Position numbers and translations under genes: made by a program. This document shows positions 39,401 through 46,053 of a stretch of DNA of 64,000 bases, piece by piece. This DNA is from an uncultured Clostridia bacterium (GTDB taxonomy: Bacteria > Bacillota > Clostridia > Oscillospirales > Ruminococcaceae). The notes beneath the pieces were generated by a model. That model did no database searches, was not told the DNA's origin, and saw only the letters and a list, made by a program, of their open reading frames with translations. The stretch lies in NCBI GenBank assembly GCA_944386285.1, contig CALXAM010000007.1:1-64000 (forward strand), read 5' to 3'. Positions within the stretch are counted from its first letter, which is position 1, and the number at the start of each line of letters is the position of its first letter.

Positions 39401-42112
39401 GTTTTCGATTATATTGAGGAAGCAGACGGCAAAAGGAAAGCCATTCTGAACAAAAAGGAAACTGCTATTGCTCAGTCAAAACAGGAGCTTATTAAGCAAG
39501 GTTTTCAGGATTGGGTATGGCGTGATCCTGCAAGACGAGAAAAACTGGTGCGGTTATATAACGAAAAGTTCAACTCAATTCGTCCCCGTGAATATGACGG
39601 AAGCCACATTGTTTTTAGTGGTATGAATCCTGAAATTGAACTGAGGGAACATCAGAAAAATGCGGTTGCTCACATTTTGTATGGCGGTAATACTCTGTTA
39701 GCGCACGCAGTCGGCGCAGGAAAGACTTTTGAAATGACTGCCGCTGCAATGGAATCTAAGCGTCTCGGTCTATGTAATAAATCGCTGTTTGTAGTCCCAA
39801 ATCACCTGACAGAGCAATGGGCGGCAGAGTTCTTGCAGCTTTACCCTGCGGCGAATATCTTGGTGGCAACGAAAAAAGATTTTGAAACAAAAAACCGCAA
39901 ACGCTTCTGCGGCAGAATTGCAACGGGAGACTATGACGCCGTTATTATCGGTCACAGTCAGTTCGAGAAAATCCCGATGAGCATTGAGCGACAAAAGGCA
40001 GTTTTGCAGCAGCAGATTGATGATATTATTGAAGGTATTTCGGATATAAAGAGAAATCGTGGCGACCGTTTTTCGGTCAAGCAGCTTGAAAAGACTAAGC
40101 GTTCCCTTCAAACAAAGTTGGATAAACTTAACGATCAATCAAGAAAAGATGATGTGGTAACCTTTGAAGAACTTGGTATAGACCGTCTTTTTATCGACGA
40201 GTCCCACTACTATAAGAATTTGTACCTTTACACAAAGATGAGAAATGTCGGCGGTATCGCTCAGACAGAGGCTCAAAAGTCCAGTGATTTGTTTATGAAA
40301 TGCCGCTATTTGGACGAAATCACCGGAGGTCGTGGCGTGGTTTTTGCTACCGGAACTCCAGTATCCAATTCAATGGTAGAACTTTATACTATACAGCGTT
40401 ATTTGCAGTATGGAACACTTCAGAAACACGATTTGCAGCATTTTGACGCTTGGGCTTCGAGCTTTGGCGAAACAGTTACAGCAGTAGAACTCACACCTGA
40501 AGGAACGGGATACCGAGCCAAAACACGCTTTGCAAAATTCAACAACTTGCCCGAACTGATGGCAATGTTTAAGCAGGTTGCCGATATAAAGACAAGTGAT
40601 ATGCTCAATCTTCCTGTGCCGGAAGTAGAGTATCATAACATTGCAGTTAAACCTTCACAAGTGCAAAAAGATATGGTTGCAGCACTTGGAGAACGAGCAG
40701 AAAATATAAGAGGGGGCGGTGTCGATTCCAGTGTTGACAATATGCTCAAGGTAACAAACGACGGGCGTAAACTCGCACTCGATCAGCGTATGATGAATGA
40801 ACTGTTACCTGATGAGGAGAACAGCAAAGTAAACGCCTGCGTAAATGAAGTTTATCGTATTTGGGAAGAAAACATTGATAAAAAATCAACACAGCTTCTC
40901 TTTTGCGATCTCTCCACTCCAAAGGGCGAAAAAGAGTTCTCGGTTTACACAGACATACGAAAAAAACTTATTGAACGAGGTATTCCTGAGTCGGAGATTA
41001 AATTTATCCACGAAGCAGATAATGAAGCCAAGAAACAGGAGCTTTTTAAGAAGGTGCGTCGTGGCGAAGTGAGAATCCTGATGGGCAGCACACAGAAAAT
41101 GGGGGCAGGTACGAATGTTCAAAACAAGATTATTGCCTCTCACGATCTTGACTGCCCGTGGCGACCTGCCGACTTGGAACAGCGTGCCGGAAGAACGATC
41201 AGACAGGGTAATGAAAATCCAAAGGTTGCTATATATCGGTATGTTACCGAAGGAACTTTTGACGCATATTGTTGGCAGCTTGTAGAAGGAAAGCAAAAGT
41301 TTGCCTCACAGATTATGACGAGCAAATCGCCTGTTCGTTCCTGCGAAGATGTGGACGCTACTGCCCTCTCTTATGCTGAAATAAAAATGCTTGCGGCTGA
41401 AAATCCGCACATTAAGGAAAAGATGGACTTAGATGTTCATGTGCAGAAACTTCGTCTGCTTAAATCCAATTACCTTTCTGAAAAGTATGAGTTGGAGGAT
41501 AAAATTATCAAATACTACCCGAAAACAATCGCTCAAATCAAAGAAACAATAGCAGGTCTTGAGTCCGATATGAAAATTGCGGTTGAACACCCCAAACCTT
41601 TGAACGACAGTTTTGTCGGTATTGAGGTTAAGGGTGTTTTTTATTCCGAAAAAGCAGAAGGCGGACAAAAAATCATTGACACCTGCAAGGAAATGACTTC
41701 ACCCGATCCTATTCCTCTCGGTAAGTACAGAGGTTTTGAATTGGATCTTGCTTTTGATTCAACAGAAAGAGTTTATCAGGTGAAGATCAAAGGCAGCCTT
41801 TCCCGTTCTGTTTCTTTGGGAACAGACGCTATCGGCAATATTACCCGAATTGATAATGCTATTGAAAAAATTTCTGAACGATTAGAGGTAAAAAAGCAGG
41901 AGCTTTCAACCCTCGAACAGCAATTCGCTACTGCCAAACAAGAGGTTGAGAAACCATTTGATAAAGAGCAGGAACTAACCGAAAAAACCAATCGGCTTAA
42001 TGTACTCAATAGTCTGCTCAATGTAGACAAGCGTGAAAATGAACTTGTTGACAGTGCGCCGGAAGAAGGAGATGAACCAATAGAGAAAAAACAAAAAGAA
42101 TATGAGAGATAA
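33407..42112 (+). CDS. Giant polyvalent protein: ArdC-like, MutS-I-like, N6-adenine methylase and SNF2-like helicase
   Basis: 2901 aa without a break. Order: ArdC-like ssDNA-binding domain (about 10-130); disordered N/G/E/S-rich linker (about 255-400) that overlaps the tnpV gene in another frame; accessory domains including two related beta segments (YHLGDTVYIGADEYEI and YQVGDKVYLDGKPFEI); a MutS domain I-like module around 914 (LYQLGDFYEAYGNDA); a methylase with EPSCGIGNF (~1427) and NVPFG (~1490); and a helicase with AVGAGKTF (~2100), DESH (~2264) and QRAGRTIRQG (~2590). Proteins of this kind enter recipients with transferred DNA or protect it from restriction; that role is inferred. No endonuclease motif seen. 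GATAGGAGGTG precedes the start. Confidence 0.9.
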   Translation: MARKYDLISEMYRRTCNAVTADVQNWQAFLRCACRNYKLRFDEQLLVYAQRPDATAVLEIERWNNSFGRWVNRGAKGIAVFEDADRKNQRLIHYFDVSDTHENRYSRPVPIWQMRSEYMQEVIETLENTFGELENKDSIVQAVLSAAKNAVEDNIPDYLNDLLYYVDDSFLFGLEEDMISAMYKTVITNSVAYMMMVRLGIDTELYFEAEDFSKIANFNTPETLNALGIATSDIAEMGLGEIARTVLALDKQNRIIADNSRTEYNKGENKTERSFDNERNHIHNAGRLQPAELNNAGTAGGDFGQIRSDEEEISQGTPQNPLLQSSDELHADGAFGGNGRNSTQTGRNSYEEDGGAGGLDREPESNQYDEMGTGNEQSQEQSSGDRESGGNLRLDYYDREHEDKSLPFFGTDDTIREILGTTPHLKASKDEIRAFFENNPDNTVRTEYIKGIFNNDYTEVILNDGRRAGYKTYQNVLQLWEGSYPSRTKQSFYDWGVIAQHFEAMRLLGELYDTMKPLPSVNGQLNFMDMQAEEKTSAFSFSQEIIDTVLTRGSGVAEGKFRIYEQFEKSLSTKENIDFLKDEYGWGGSYPVIIGTGIDEQHDGKGITISKGIGDGKPYINLNWNQVEKRISELIKIDRYLNPKEKEIYPQWLAKQEERRAELAEKQKNREILSSAPPEKEEAKEEINIVEWQRRQPKYEYHLGDTVYIGADEYEILSFDENSVKLYDTQFPLLNKEINRDEFDRRVKENPMNDHLKVKELLPEEKTDEAPAFDIGMGYLGNGLTVWNRAVEENGDYQNIAHISSEGEIRYYVDGLPEDVVTRIEQAAAQEQQKALFAASYQVGDKVYLDGKPFEITRVDDWNVELMDRSVQNPQPRLERKDSFVKLVQQNEHNSRFTEAYREYSELKNENPDSILLYQLGDFYEAYGNDAQTIGEALEMNLTSRSIGNNQTVSLCGLPSQSLETYMNMLLDRGFDVAISSLENGERMTHNIVSTNKEDPVQSQPVGRINYLHTDGTIRESIEYTSPYQFEKDIKEESLYGVPMSVDVYADKNGNTIDQTFLYECDPPLKGINVIAYPFIQRTLAERLVSFYKDIDFYDYQDSLEVGDTDEDAVQKVDSELGSYTSVSSMMDSISSFTDEGDLSDEQLSEVIGLYNELLALIQKEPLWNAKRIIDDFCKYEYEREEGADYSDLSNVEIAYTTTEDDKHQIQARVNLLAFKIETLVDGNIVRSEQFSSLEDMTERGLLNLSFDELVFLSDEEIESVEKESTEQETSEKSELLSPDFNQRKRSRVQSFDLHSDIPMSERHTFDLASHEVPEAGKKERFRRNMEAINVLKECELENRFATPEEQEILSQYVGWGGIPEAFDENNSSWADEFIELYTALSPDEYESARASTLTAFYTPPVVISSIYKAMEQMGFREGNILEPSCGIGNFIGMLPDSMQNVKMYGVEIDRVSAGIAQQLYQKNSIAAQPFEKVNLPDSFFDAVIGNVPFGDIRINDRRYNKHNFLIHDYFFAKCLDKLRPGGVMALITSKGTMDKENPAIRKYIAQRADLLGAIRLPNNTFKGNAGTEVVSDILILQKRDRLIDLEPEWVHLNTNENGVKMNSYFVDHPEMVLGEWKTVSGRFGDEDTVVPYENADLSQLLGEAISNIHAEITDYEVDEELSEEDNSIPADPQVRNFSYTIVDDKIYYRENSRMTPVECSATAESRIKGMIAIRDSIRSLIEIQTLDYPDWEIEKEQQKLNELYDTFSKKYGLINSRANVSAFSQDSSFSLLSALEVLDENGELERKADMFTKRTIKPHTPVTSVDTASEALAVSMGEKAQIDMEYMCSLTGKTEQEIYQELKGIIFLNPMYGYGNSTENQYVMADEYLSGNVREKLAWARKCAEVYPEDYQVNVEALEKVQPKDLNASEIFVQLGSTWLPEEIAQQFMYELLDTPMYARWNIKVHYSKLTGEWNVEGKSYDSNNLKAYNTYGTKRVNAYKIIEETLNMKDVRVFDYIEEADGKRKAILNKKETAIAQSKQELIKQGFQDWVWRDPARREKLVRLYNEKFNSIRPREYDGSHIVFSGMNPEIELREHQKNAVAHILYGGNTLLAHAVGAGKTFEMTAAAMESKRLGLCNKSLFVVPNHLTEQWAAEFLQLYPAANILVATKKDFETKNRKRFCGRIATGDYDAVIIGHSQFEKIPMSIERQKAVLQQQIDDIIEGISDIKRNRGDRFSVKQLEKTKRSLQTKLDKLNDQSRKDDVVTFEELGIDRLFIDESHYYKNLYLYTKMRNVGGIAQTEAQKSSDLFMKCRYLDEITGGRGVVFATGTPVSNSMVELYTIQRYLQYGTLQKHDLQHFDAWASSFGETVTAVELTPEGTGYRAKTRFAKFNNLPELMAMFKQVADIKTSDMLNLPVPEVEYHNIAVKPSQVQKDMVAALGERAENIRGGGVDSSVDNMLKVTNDGRKLALDQRMMNELLPDEENSKVNACVNEVYRIWEENIDKKSTQLLFCDLSTPKGEKEFSVYTDIRKKLIERGIPESEIKFIHEADNEAKKQELFKKVRRGEVRILMGSTQKMGAGTNVQNKIIASHDLDCPWRPADLEQRAGRTIRQGNENPKVAIYRYVTEGTFDAYCWQLVEGKQKFASQIMTSKSPVRSCEDVDATALSYAEIKMLAAENPHIKEKMDLDVHVQKLRLLKSNYLSEKYELEDKIIKYYPKTIAQIKETIAGLESDMKIAVEHPKPLNDSFVGIEVKGVFYSEKAEGGQKIIDTCKEMTSPDPIPLGKYRGFELDLAFDSTERVYQVKIKGSLSRSVSLGTDAIGNITRIDNAIEKISERLEVKKQELSTLEQQFATAKQEVEKPFDKEQELTEKTNRLNVLNSLLNVDKRENELVDSAPEEGDEPIEKKQKEYER
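34236..34589 (+). CDS. tnpV: TnpV protein encoded out of frame inside the giant gene
   Basis: 117 aa starting MSEITYTMQGDYNLPNL, in the +1 frame relative to the surrounding 2901-codon gene. An ideal AAAGGAG site lies eight bases upstream of the ATG. The sequence follows the TnpV family from end to end: an N-terminal N-L-T-x-P segment, a YYNLLTSCTL core, an E-rich helix and a C-terminal WVQGMNNLRNRVQEIV helix. In the giant protein the same bases code only for a low-complexity linker, as expected for overprinting. TnpV function is not settled; it was first named in Tn4451. Alternatively two genes flanking tnpV have fused across it. Confidence 0.85.
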   Translation: MSEITYTMQGDYNLPNLTMPEQPEVTLGRYAQMRRKFLKEHHKIRYYNLLTSCTLTEHLAETEETALRLEETLMKKMAVQEGLTESLKATNMMKWVQGMNNLRNRVQEIVKAEVIFA

Positions 42113-42117
42113 CTTTG

Positions 42118-42141
42118 CGGTATGGGAATAATCCCATACCG
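42118..42141. repeat. Perfect palindrome before the cargo gene
   Basis: CGGTATGGGA and TCCCATACCG flank ATAA: a perfect 10-bp inverted repeat directly after the stop of the giant gene. No T tract follows on either strand, so it may be an operator or a weak terminator. Confidence 0.65.
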
Positions 42142-42182
42142 TCCTTACATACCACGATAATGTGGAAAAAGATACAATGTTG

Positions 42183-42191
42183 TGGTATAAT
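42183..42191 (+). promoter_or_regulatory. Extended -10 promoter of the cargo gene
   Basis: TGGTATAAT fits the extended -10 form (TGnTATAAT), which tolerates the poor -35. It lies about 65 bases before the start at 42257 and just after the palindrome. Confidence 0.6.
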
Positions 42192-42256
42192 TATTTAAAA
42201 TGACAATGAGTTTATTTTATCAAAAATATATCTTATTCAGAAGAGGAAGATTTACT

Positions 42257-42970
42257 ATGGAACCTAAGCACAATTTAACTGATATAAGCAATGCTCTTGC
42301 CAAAGTTATGGATAACCCAATTGCAAATCTCATTCGATCTGGTACTATTGGTGTATTGGGAACATTAAATCCGATTGCTGGAGTTCTTGCTGAAATTGGT
42401 AACGATTTATTATCTAATTATGATACTTTTAAGTTTAGCCTTTTGTTAAAAGGACTTTCATCTGAATCCAATATGGAAAAAAGATTGAATGAACTCTATA
42501 ATTATGTAAATGCAAGTCCAGAAAAAGCAGTTATTGTGGCTAATCTGTTCAGAAAAACTATTATTTCAGAATGCCCAAAAGTTTGCGTTATTTATGGTCT
42601 GATACTTGCGGCTCATTTAGAAAATAATACGGAATTTACACAAGACGAACTGATTGTATGCAAAGCTTTGGAAAATGCTACTGAATATGATCTAAATAAT
42701 TTCAAGACAATTATGGAAAAGTATCTTAAGTTGGACTCCAATGAAAAAAGGATAATCTTTCCGAAAGATTTTCCTGATTTGAATGAGTTTACTATTACTT
42801 GCGATTGGGGTGTATATAACAGGATTTTTCTTCTTCGTAGCCTTCAATGGGGAGGAATGAGAGATACTACTTCAGCAATCTATACAAATTATTATGAGAC
42901 AAAACCTGCATCAGTGCTTATGAATTACATTGAAAAAGCAACTCAGATATGGAATTATGGAGAGAATTAA
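42257..42970 (+). CDS. Cargo protein of unknown function
   Basis: 237 aa, MEPKHNLTDISNALAKVMDN, with AGAGGAAG before the ATG; the longer frame to 42200 lacks a ribosome site. A glycine-rich hydrophobic stretch (SGTIGVLGTLNPIAGVLAEIG, about 28-48) is followed by a helical region with repeated leucines, a two-helix E/K segment and a final W-rich portion. The gene looks more AT-rich than the element backbone. It has its own promoter, a palindrome before it and a terminator after it, so it is an independent insert between the giant gene and DUF3848. A defence or exclusion role is possible but unsupported by a motif. Confidence 0.7.
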   Translation: MEPKHNLTDISNALAKVMDNPIANLIRSGTIGVLGTLNPIAGVLAEIGNDLLSNYDTFKFSLLLKGLSSESNMEKRLNELYNYVNASPEKAVIVANLFRKTIISECPKVCVIYGLILAAHLENNTEFTQDELIVCKALENATEYDLNNFKTIMEKYLKLDSNEKRIIFPKDFPDLNEFTITCDWGVYNRIFLLRSLQWGGMRDTTSAIYTNYYETKPASVLMNYIEKATQIWNYGEN

Positions 42971-43005
42971 TCGTTCCGTTTTGTTATGAAATAAAATTAC
43001 ATTAC

Positions 43006-43049
43006 ATAGCCGCTTGGTTTTTATAAAAAATCAGGCGGCTATATTTTTG
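43006..43049 (+). terminator. Intrinsic terminator after the cargo gene
   Basis: ATAGCCGC and GCGGCTAT form the outer stem, continued by A/T pairs around a small loop, with a T tract after it. The CCGCTTG..CAGGCGG core is shared with the terminator at 23655. Confidence 0.78.
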
Positions 43050-43068
43050 TTTAAGGAGGTGTTCGCTT

Positions 43069-43398
43069 ATGGGCGAAACAAACTACAATGACCTGCTCTA
43101 CGACAAGATGAAAGCCGAGCAGGATAAGTACAGGGAGTGGCTGCTCTCACAGCCGCCGGAGGAATTTCTGAATCATACTTACGAGTACACGATAAGAGAA
43201 GATATTATGATGTGTATGGAAGAATTAGATCTTTCTCCGAAACAGGCAAAGGCTTTGCTTCGCTCCCCTTGCCCTCTTGATGATGTGTATAAAGAGTTCA
43301 AAGACAGAGAGGTCGAGCATATGGATACCATTCGAGATTCCATTGAAACAAGGGCAAATGATGTAATTAAACGAGATAAAAACAGAGAAAGCAGGTGA
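43069..43398 (+). CDS. DUF3848 family protein
   Basis: 109 aa. The block YDKMKAEQDKYREWLLSQPPEEFLNHTYEYTIREDIMM is characteristic of DUF3848, found almost only on Tn1549-type elements. The second half (LSPKQAKALLRSPCPLDDVYKEF) is a helical region common to the family. AAGGAGG precedes the ATG. Starts a tight row of genes that continues to the YodL protein. Role unknown; presumed part of element maintenance. Confidence 0.88.
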   Translation: MGETNYNDLLYDKMKAEQDKYREWLLSQPPEEFLNHTYEYTIREDIMMCMEELDLSPKQAKALLRSPCPLDDVYKEFKDREVEHMDTIRDSIETRANDVIKRDKNRESR

Positions 43399-43402
43399 AG
43401 AA

Positions 43403-43726
43403 ATGGCGCATAAATTAAAAACTATCCGTGCGGATATGTTGGTGCTGAGGTGCCAACTTGAAAGGGAACTAATCCGATATGTAAAGAGGTATCTCGCTCA
43501 GCCACGCACAACAATAATTACAGAGGACAAACAGTTTGCCTTTATGTGCGAACTGTACGACTATGTAGAAAATACAGAGTTTTCTCCTGAAATGGTAAGC
43601 TCCCTTATGAAAACAAAAAATGTTTTGGAACTGTCTTGGGATATGTGGATAGATGATTGTCTCTTGGAAGATTGCGAAGATTCCATTGAAAGAGTGGCGG
43701 AACTCTTGAAGAAAGGAAAAATATGA
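43403..43726 (+). CDS. Conserved ICE protein, function unknown
   Basis: 107 aa, MAHKLKTIRADMLVLRCQLE, entirely helical by appearance, with an acidic C-terminal half (DDCLLEDCEDSIERVAELL). Five bases after DUF3848 and two bases before the primase-like gene, so co-translated. I see no motif. Its dependable place between two conserved element genes makes it real. Confidence 0.72.
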   Translation: MAHKLKTIRADMLVLRCQLERELIRYVKRYLAQPRTTIITEDKQFAFMCELYDYVENTEFSPEMVSSLMKTKNVLELSWDMWIDDCLLEDCEDSIERVAELLKKGKI

Positions 43727-43727
43727 T

Positions 43728-44684
43728 ATGGCATATATCGAGCCGGAAGTAATTGAACAGGCTCGGCAGATTAACCTTTTAACCTATTTGCAAAACTGTG
43801 AGCCGCACGAGCTTGTGCGTCTTTCAGGCAACAGTTACACTACTCGTACCCACGACAGCTTAAAGATTTCAAACGGCAAATGGATGTGGTGGTCGCAAAG
43901 TATAGGCGGTGCAAGTGCCCTTGACTATTTGGTAAAAGTCAAGGGCGTTTCTTTTGTAGAAGCAGTCGAAACCCTAATGGGAAAAGCTGCGGTTATGCCT
44001 ACTCTTACCGTTAAACCGAAGCAGAAAGATAAGCCAAAAGTTTTGCTTCTGCCCGAAAAAAGCAAAACAACCGATAAAATCCGTGATTACCTTTTCAGCA
44101 GAGGGATAGACCAATCCATTACCGAAGAATGTATCAAAAAAGGAATTATCTTCGAGAGCTTACCGTATCACAACCTTGTTTTTGTGGGCTTAGATGAAAA
44201 ACAGAAGCCGAGATATGCTGCGTATCGCACAACAAACAACCGCCGAATTTTAGGTGATTGTTCAGGCAGCGATAAGCACTATTCTTTTCGGATAGCTGAC
44301 AGCAAGAGTGAAGAAGTACACTTGTTTGAATGTGCTATTGACCTTCTCTCCTACGCTACGCTCACAAAGTTATCGGGTAAAGATTGGCGTAAGGATAACC
44401 TTATTTCGCTTGCAGGAGTTTATCTCCCTAAAGAAAAAATAGAGGAAAGCACTACTCCGGCAGCCGTTGTTAAGTATCTTGAAGAAAGACCGGATATTCA
44501 AAAAATTCATATCCATTTCGACAACGATAATGCGGGAAGAAAAGCAGCTAAAACCTTGAAGATAATTTTGCCAAAGAGGTATGAAATTCTTGATGAGCCG
44601 CCGAAAAAAGGCAAGGACTACAATGATTACCTCTGTATTCAGTTAGGAATATATAAATCAAAAGAAAGGAGTTTTGAAAGATGA
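43728..44684 (+). CDS. Toprim-domain primase-like protein (DUF3991 type)
   Basis: 318 aa. The N-terminal region (INLLTYLQNCEPHELVRLSGNSYTTRTHDSLKI, WWSQSIGGASALDYLVKV) resembles the CHC2/DUF3991 domain of mobile primases without the zinc ligands. The C-terminal half is a Toprim fold with the glutamate in LFECAIDLLSYATL and the acidic motif HFDNDNAGRKAA. Probably primes or processes the transferred strand in the recipient. Ends with the ribosome site of the next gene (GAAAGGAG), overlapping it by four bases. Confidence 0.87.
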   Translation: MAYIEPEVIEQARQINLLTYLQNCEPHELVRLSGNSYTTRTHDSLKISNGKWMWWSQSIGGASALDYLVKVKGVSFVEAVETLMGKAAVMPTLTVKPKQKDKPKVLLLPEKSKTTDKIRDYLFSRGIDQSITEECIKKGIIFESLPYHNLVFVGLDEKQKPRYAAYRTTNNRRILGDCSGSDKHYSFRIADSKSEEVHLFECAIDLLSYATLTKLSGKDWRKDNLISLAGVYLPKEKIEESTTPAAVVKYLEERPDIQKIHIHFDNDNAGRKAAKTLKIILPKRYEILDEPPKKGKDYNDYLCIQLGIYKSKERSFER

Positions 44685-45448
44685 ATATACGAATTTATCA
44701 GATCAGTATGAAGCGTGACACCAACAATGTCGCCTTTATGAATTACGAGAGTCTGCCGAAATTTCAGGGCAGTTCTGATATTGACAGCAGCATTTACGAT
44801 AAAGTTTTTGAGGGTGAGGTTAACTGTAAAAACCTTGAAGAAGTATATCAGATGTTTAATCTGAATCACCCTGATGGGTACAAAGCCCGTTCTCTTTCGG
44901 TGTCTGATGTCGTTGAGGTAAGAGAAAGCGAGAATGTCTCGGACGGATTTTATTTCTGCGACAGCTTCGGATTCAAAAATGTTTCATTTCATTCAGAAAA
45001 ATGCGGCGTCGGAGACAAACTGAATGAAGCGTCAAAAAAGATAAATGTCTTGCTTGTAGAGCCGGGTAAATATCCGAAAATGATTGCGATTGATGACAAT
45101 TTGGAGGCAATGCAGTCCCTTGTCGGCGGGTATATTGAGGAATATATGCCTTTTGAAGATGAGGTTGCTTTGATCTGCAATGAGGAGGGAAAAATGAGTG
45201 GCTTGCCTTTAAACCGTGCCATTTATTCAGAGCCGACTGAAGAAACAAAGCGTGAAATGATCGATATTATCGCAGGAAAATTCTTTATCTGTTATGCACC
45301 GATTGAAAGCGAAAAGTTTGAAAGTTTACCCAACGAACTGGCGAAGAAATACGCAGCCAAGTTCAAATATCCGGAACGCTTTATTAGAGGGAACGGAAAC
45401 ATTGTTGCCGTTCCTTACAAACCTAAAGACAGAGAACAGGAAAGATAA
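44681..45448 (+). CDS. YodL and DUF3846 domain protein
   Basis: 255 aa. Residues 1-105 fit the YodL domain (MNIRIYQISMKRDTNNVAFM to GFYFCDSFGFKNVSF). Residues ~120-200 fit DUF3846 (VLLVEPGKYPKMIAIDDNLEAMQSLVGGYIEEYMPF ... LNRAIY), and a third segment (IIAGKFFICYAPIESEKFESL) is typical of the same proteins. Such proteins accompany antirestriction genes on Tn1549-like elements. ATGA overlap with the preceding gene. Directly upstream of the candidate oriT. Confidence 0.85.
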   Translation: MNIRIYQISMKRDTNNVAFMNYESLPKFQGSSDIDSSIYDKVFEGEVNCKNLEEVYQMFNLNHPDGYKARSLSVSDVVEVRESENVSDGFYFCDSFGFKNVSFHSEKCGVGDKLNEASKKINVLLVEPGKYPKMIAIDDNLEAMQSLVGGYIEEYMPFEDEVALICNEEGKMSGLPLNRAIYSEPTEETKREMIDIIAGKFFICYAPIESEKFESLPNELAKKYAAKFKYPERFIRGNGNIVAVPYKPKDREQER

Positions 45449-45497
45449 TATCTCCAAACGGGGCAACCGAAAAAGTCTGTATTATCTTGGCGAGCAG

Positions 45498-45553
45498 ACT
45501 GTTTGTATCCCCACGGGCTTCAAACAGTAAAACTCGTTAGGGGTTTCCCCTAA
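45498..45553 (+). other. Candidate oriT
   Basis: Between the YodL gene and the mobC/relaxase pair lie two neighbouring perfect inverted repeats: ACTGTTTG (45498-45505) with CAAACAGT (45521-45528), and TTAGGGG (45537-45543) with CCCCTAA (45547-45553) around a three-base loop. Inverted repeats next to a nick site, just before MobC and relaxase genes, are the usual oriT layout. The nick site itself is not identified. The second hairpin could also be a weak terminator but has no T run. Confidence 0.55.
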
Positions 45554-45583
45554 TACCCCATTATCAAGAAAGGATTTTTTACT

Positions 45584-45715
45584 ATGCACGAATTTATATT
45601 TTTTACGATAGGCTTTTTGCTCGGCGGCATTGCCGGTATTACGACAATGTGCCTTGTTCAAATCAATCATATTCGAAGCAGTCAAAATTCAAAAAAGGAG
45701 AATGATGAAAAGTGA
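45584..45715 (+). CDS. DUF3789-like small membrane protein
   Basis: 43 aa, beginning MHEFIFFTIGFLLGGIAGIT, with one membrane helix ending in MCLVQ and a polar tail. The G-x-L-x-G-G-x-x-G-x-x-T-M-C-L pattern fits DUF3789, short proteins seen at this place in related elements. AAGAAAGG precedes the ATG. Its end overlaps the GTG start of mobC by four bases and its last codons hold the mobC ribosome site. Confidence 0.75.
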   Translation: MHEFIFFTIGFLLGGIAGITTMCLVQINHIRSSQNSKKENDEK

Positions 45716-46053
45716 GAAAACGAAATATAGATAAACACATTTGGTTAGATCGTCAGGAAGCACAGGACTTGCAGAAAAAAGCAAAAAAAGCTTGCCTTAC
45801 AGAAGCAGCTTTGATCCGCTTGTTGATTCGTGGTTACGAGCCGAGAGAAAAACCGGACGAAAAATTTTACGACACTATGAGGGAGCTTTCCTCTATCGGC
45901 AACAATATCAATCAGCTTGCGATTAAGGCAAATGCACTCGGCTTTGTTGATTCACAAATGCTAAAAAACGAAGCACTCAGATGGCATAAGTTGCAGGCAG
46001 CAATCGAGCGTGAGTTTTTGCGTCCTGAAAAAAGCGGATTGAAATGGCAGTAA
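45712..46053 (+). CDS. mobC: MobC-like relaxosome accessory protein
   Basis: 113 aa. The N-terminal half is a ribbon-helix-helix-like segment (HIWLDRQEAQDLQKKAKKACLTEAALIRLLIRGY), and the C-terminal half carries the MobC signature (LSSIGNNINQLAIKANALG). It would bind oriT and help the relaxase open the DNA. GTG start overlapping the previous stop, with AAAAAAGGAG upstream. Overlaps the relaxase gene by ten bases. Confidence 0.88.
   Translation: MRKRNIDKHIWLDRQEAQDLQKKAKKACLTEAALIRLLIRGYEPREKPDEKFYDTMRELSSIGNNINQLAIKANALGFVDSQMLKNEALRWHKLQAAIEREFLRPEKSGLKWQ

Noticed and set aside
42118-42141. Palindrome after the giant gene as a terminator
   Set aside because: There is no T tract on either side, so I list it only as a repeat and possible operator.
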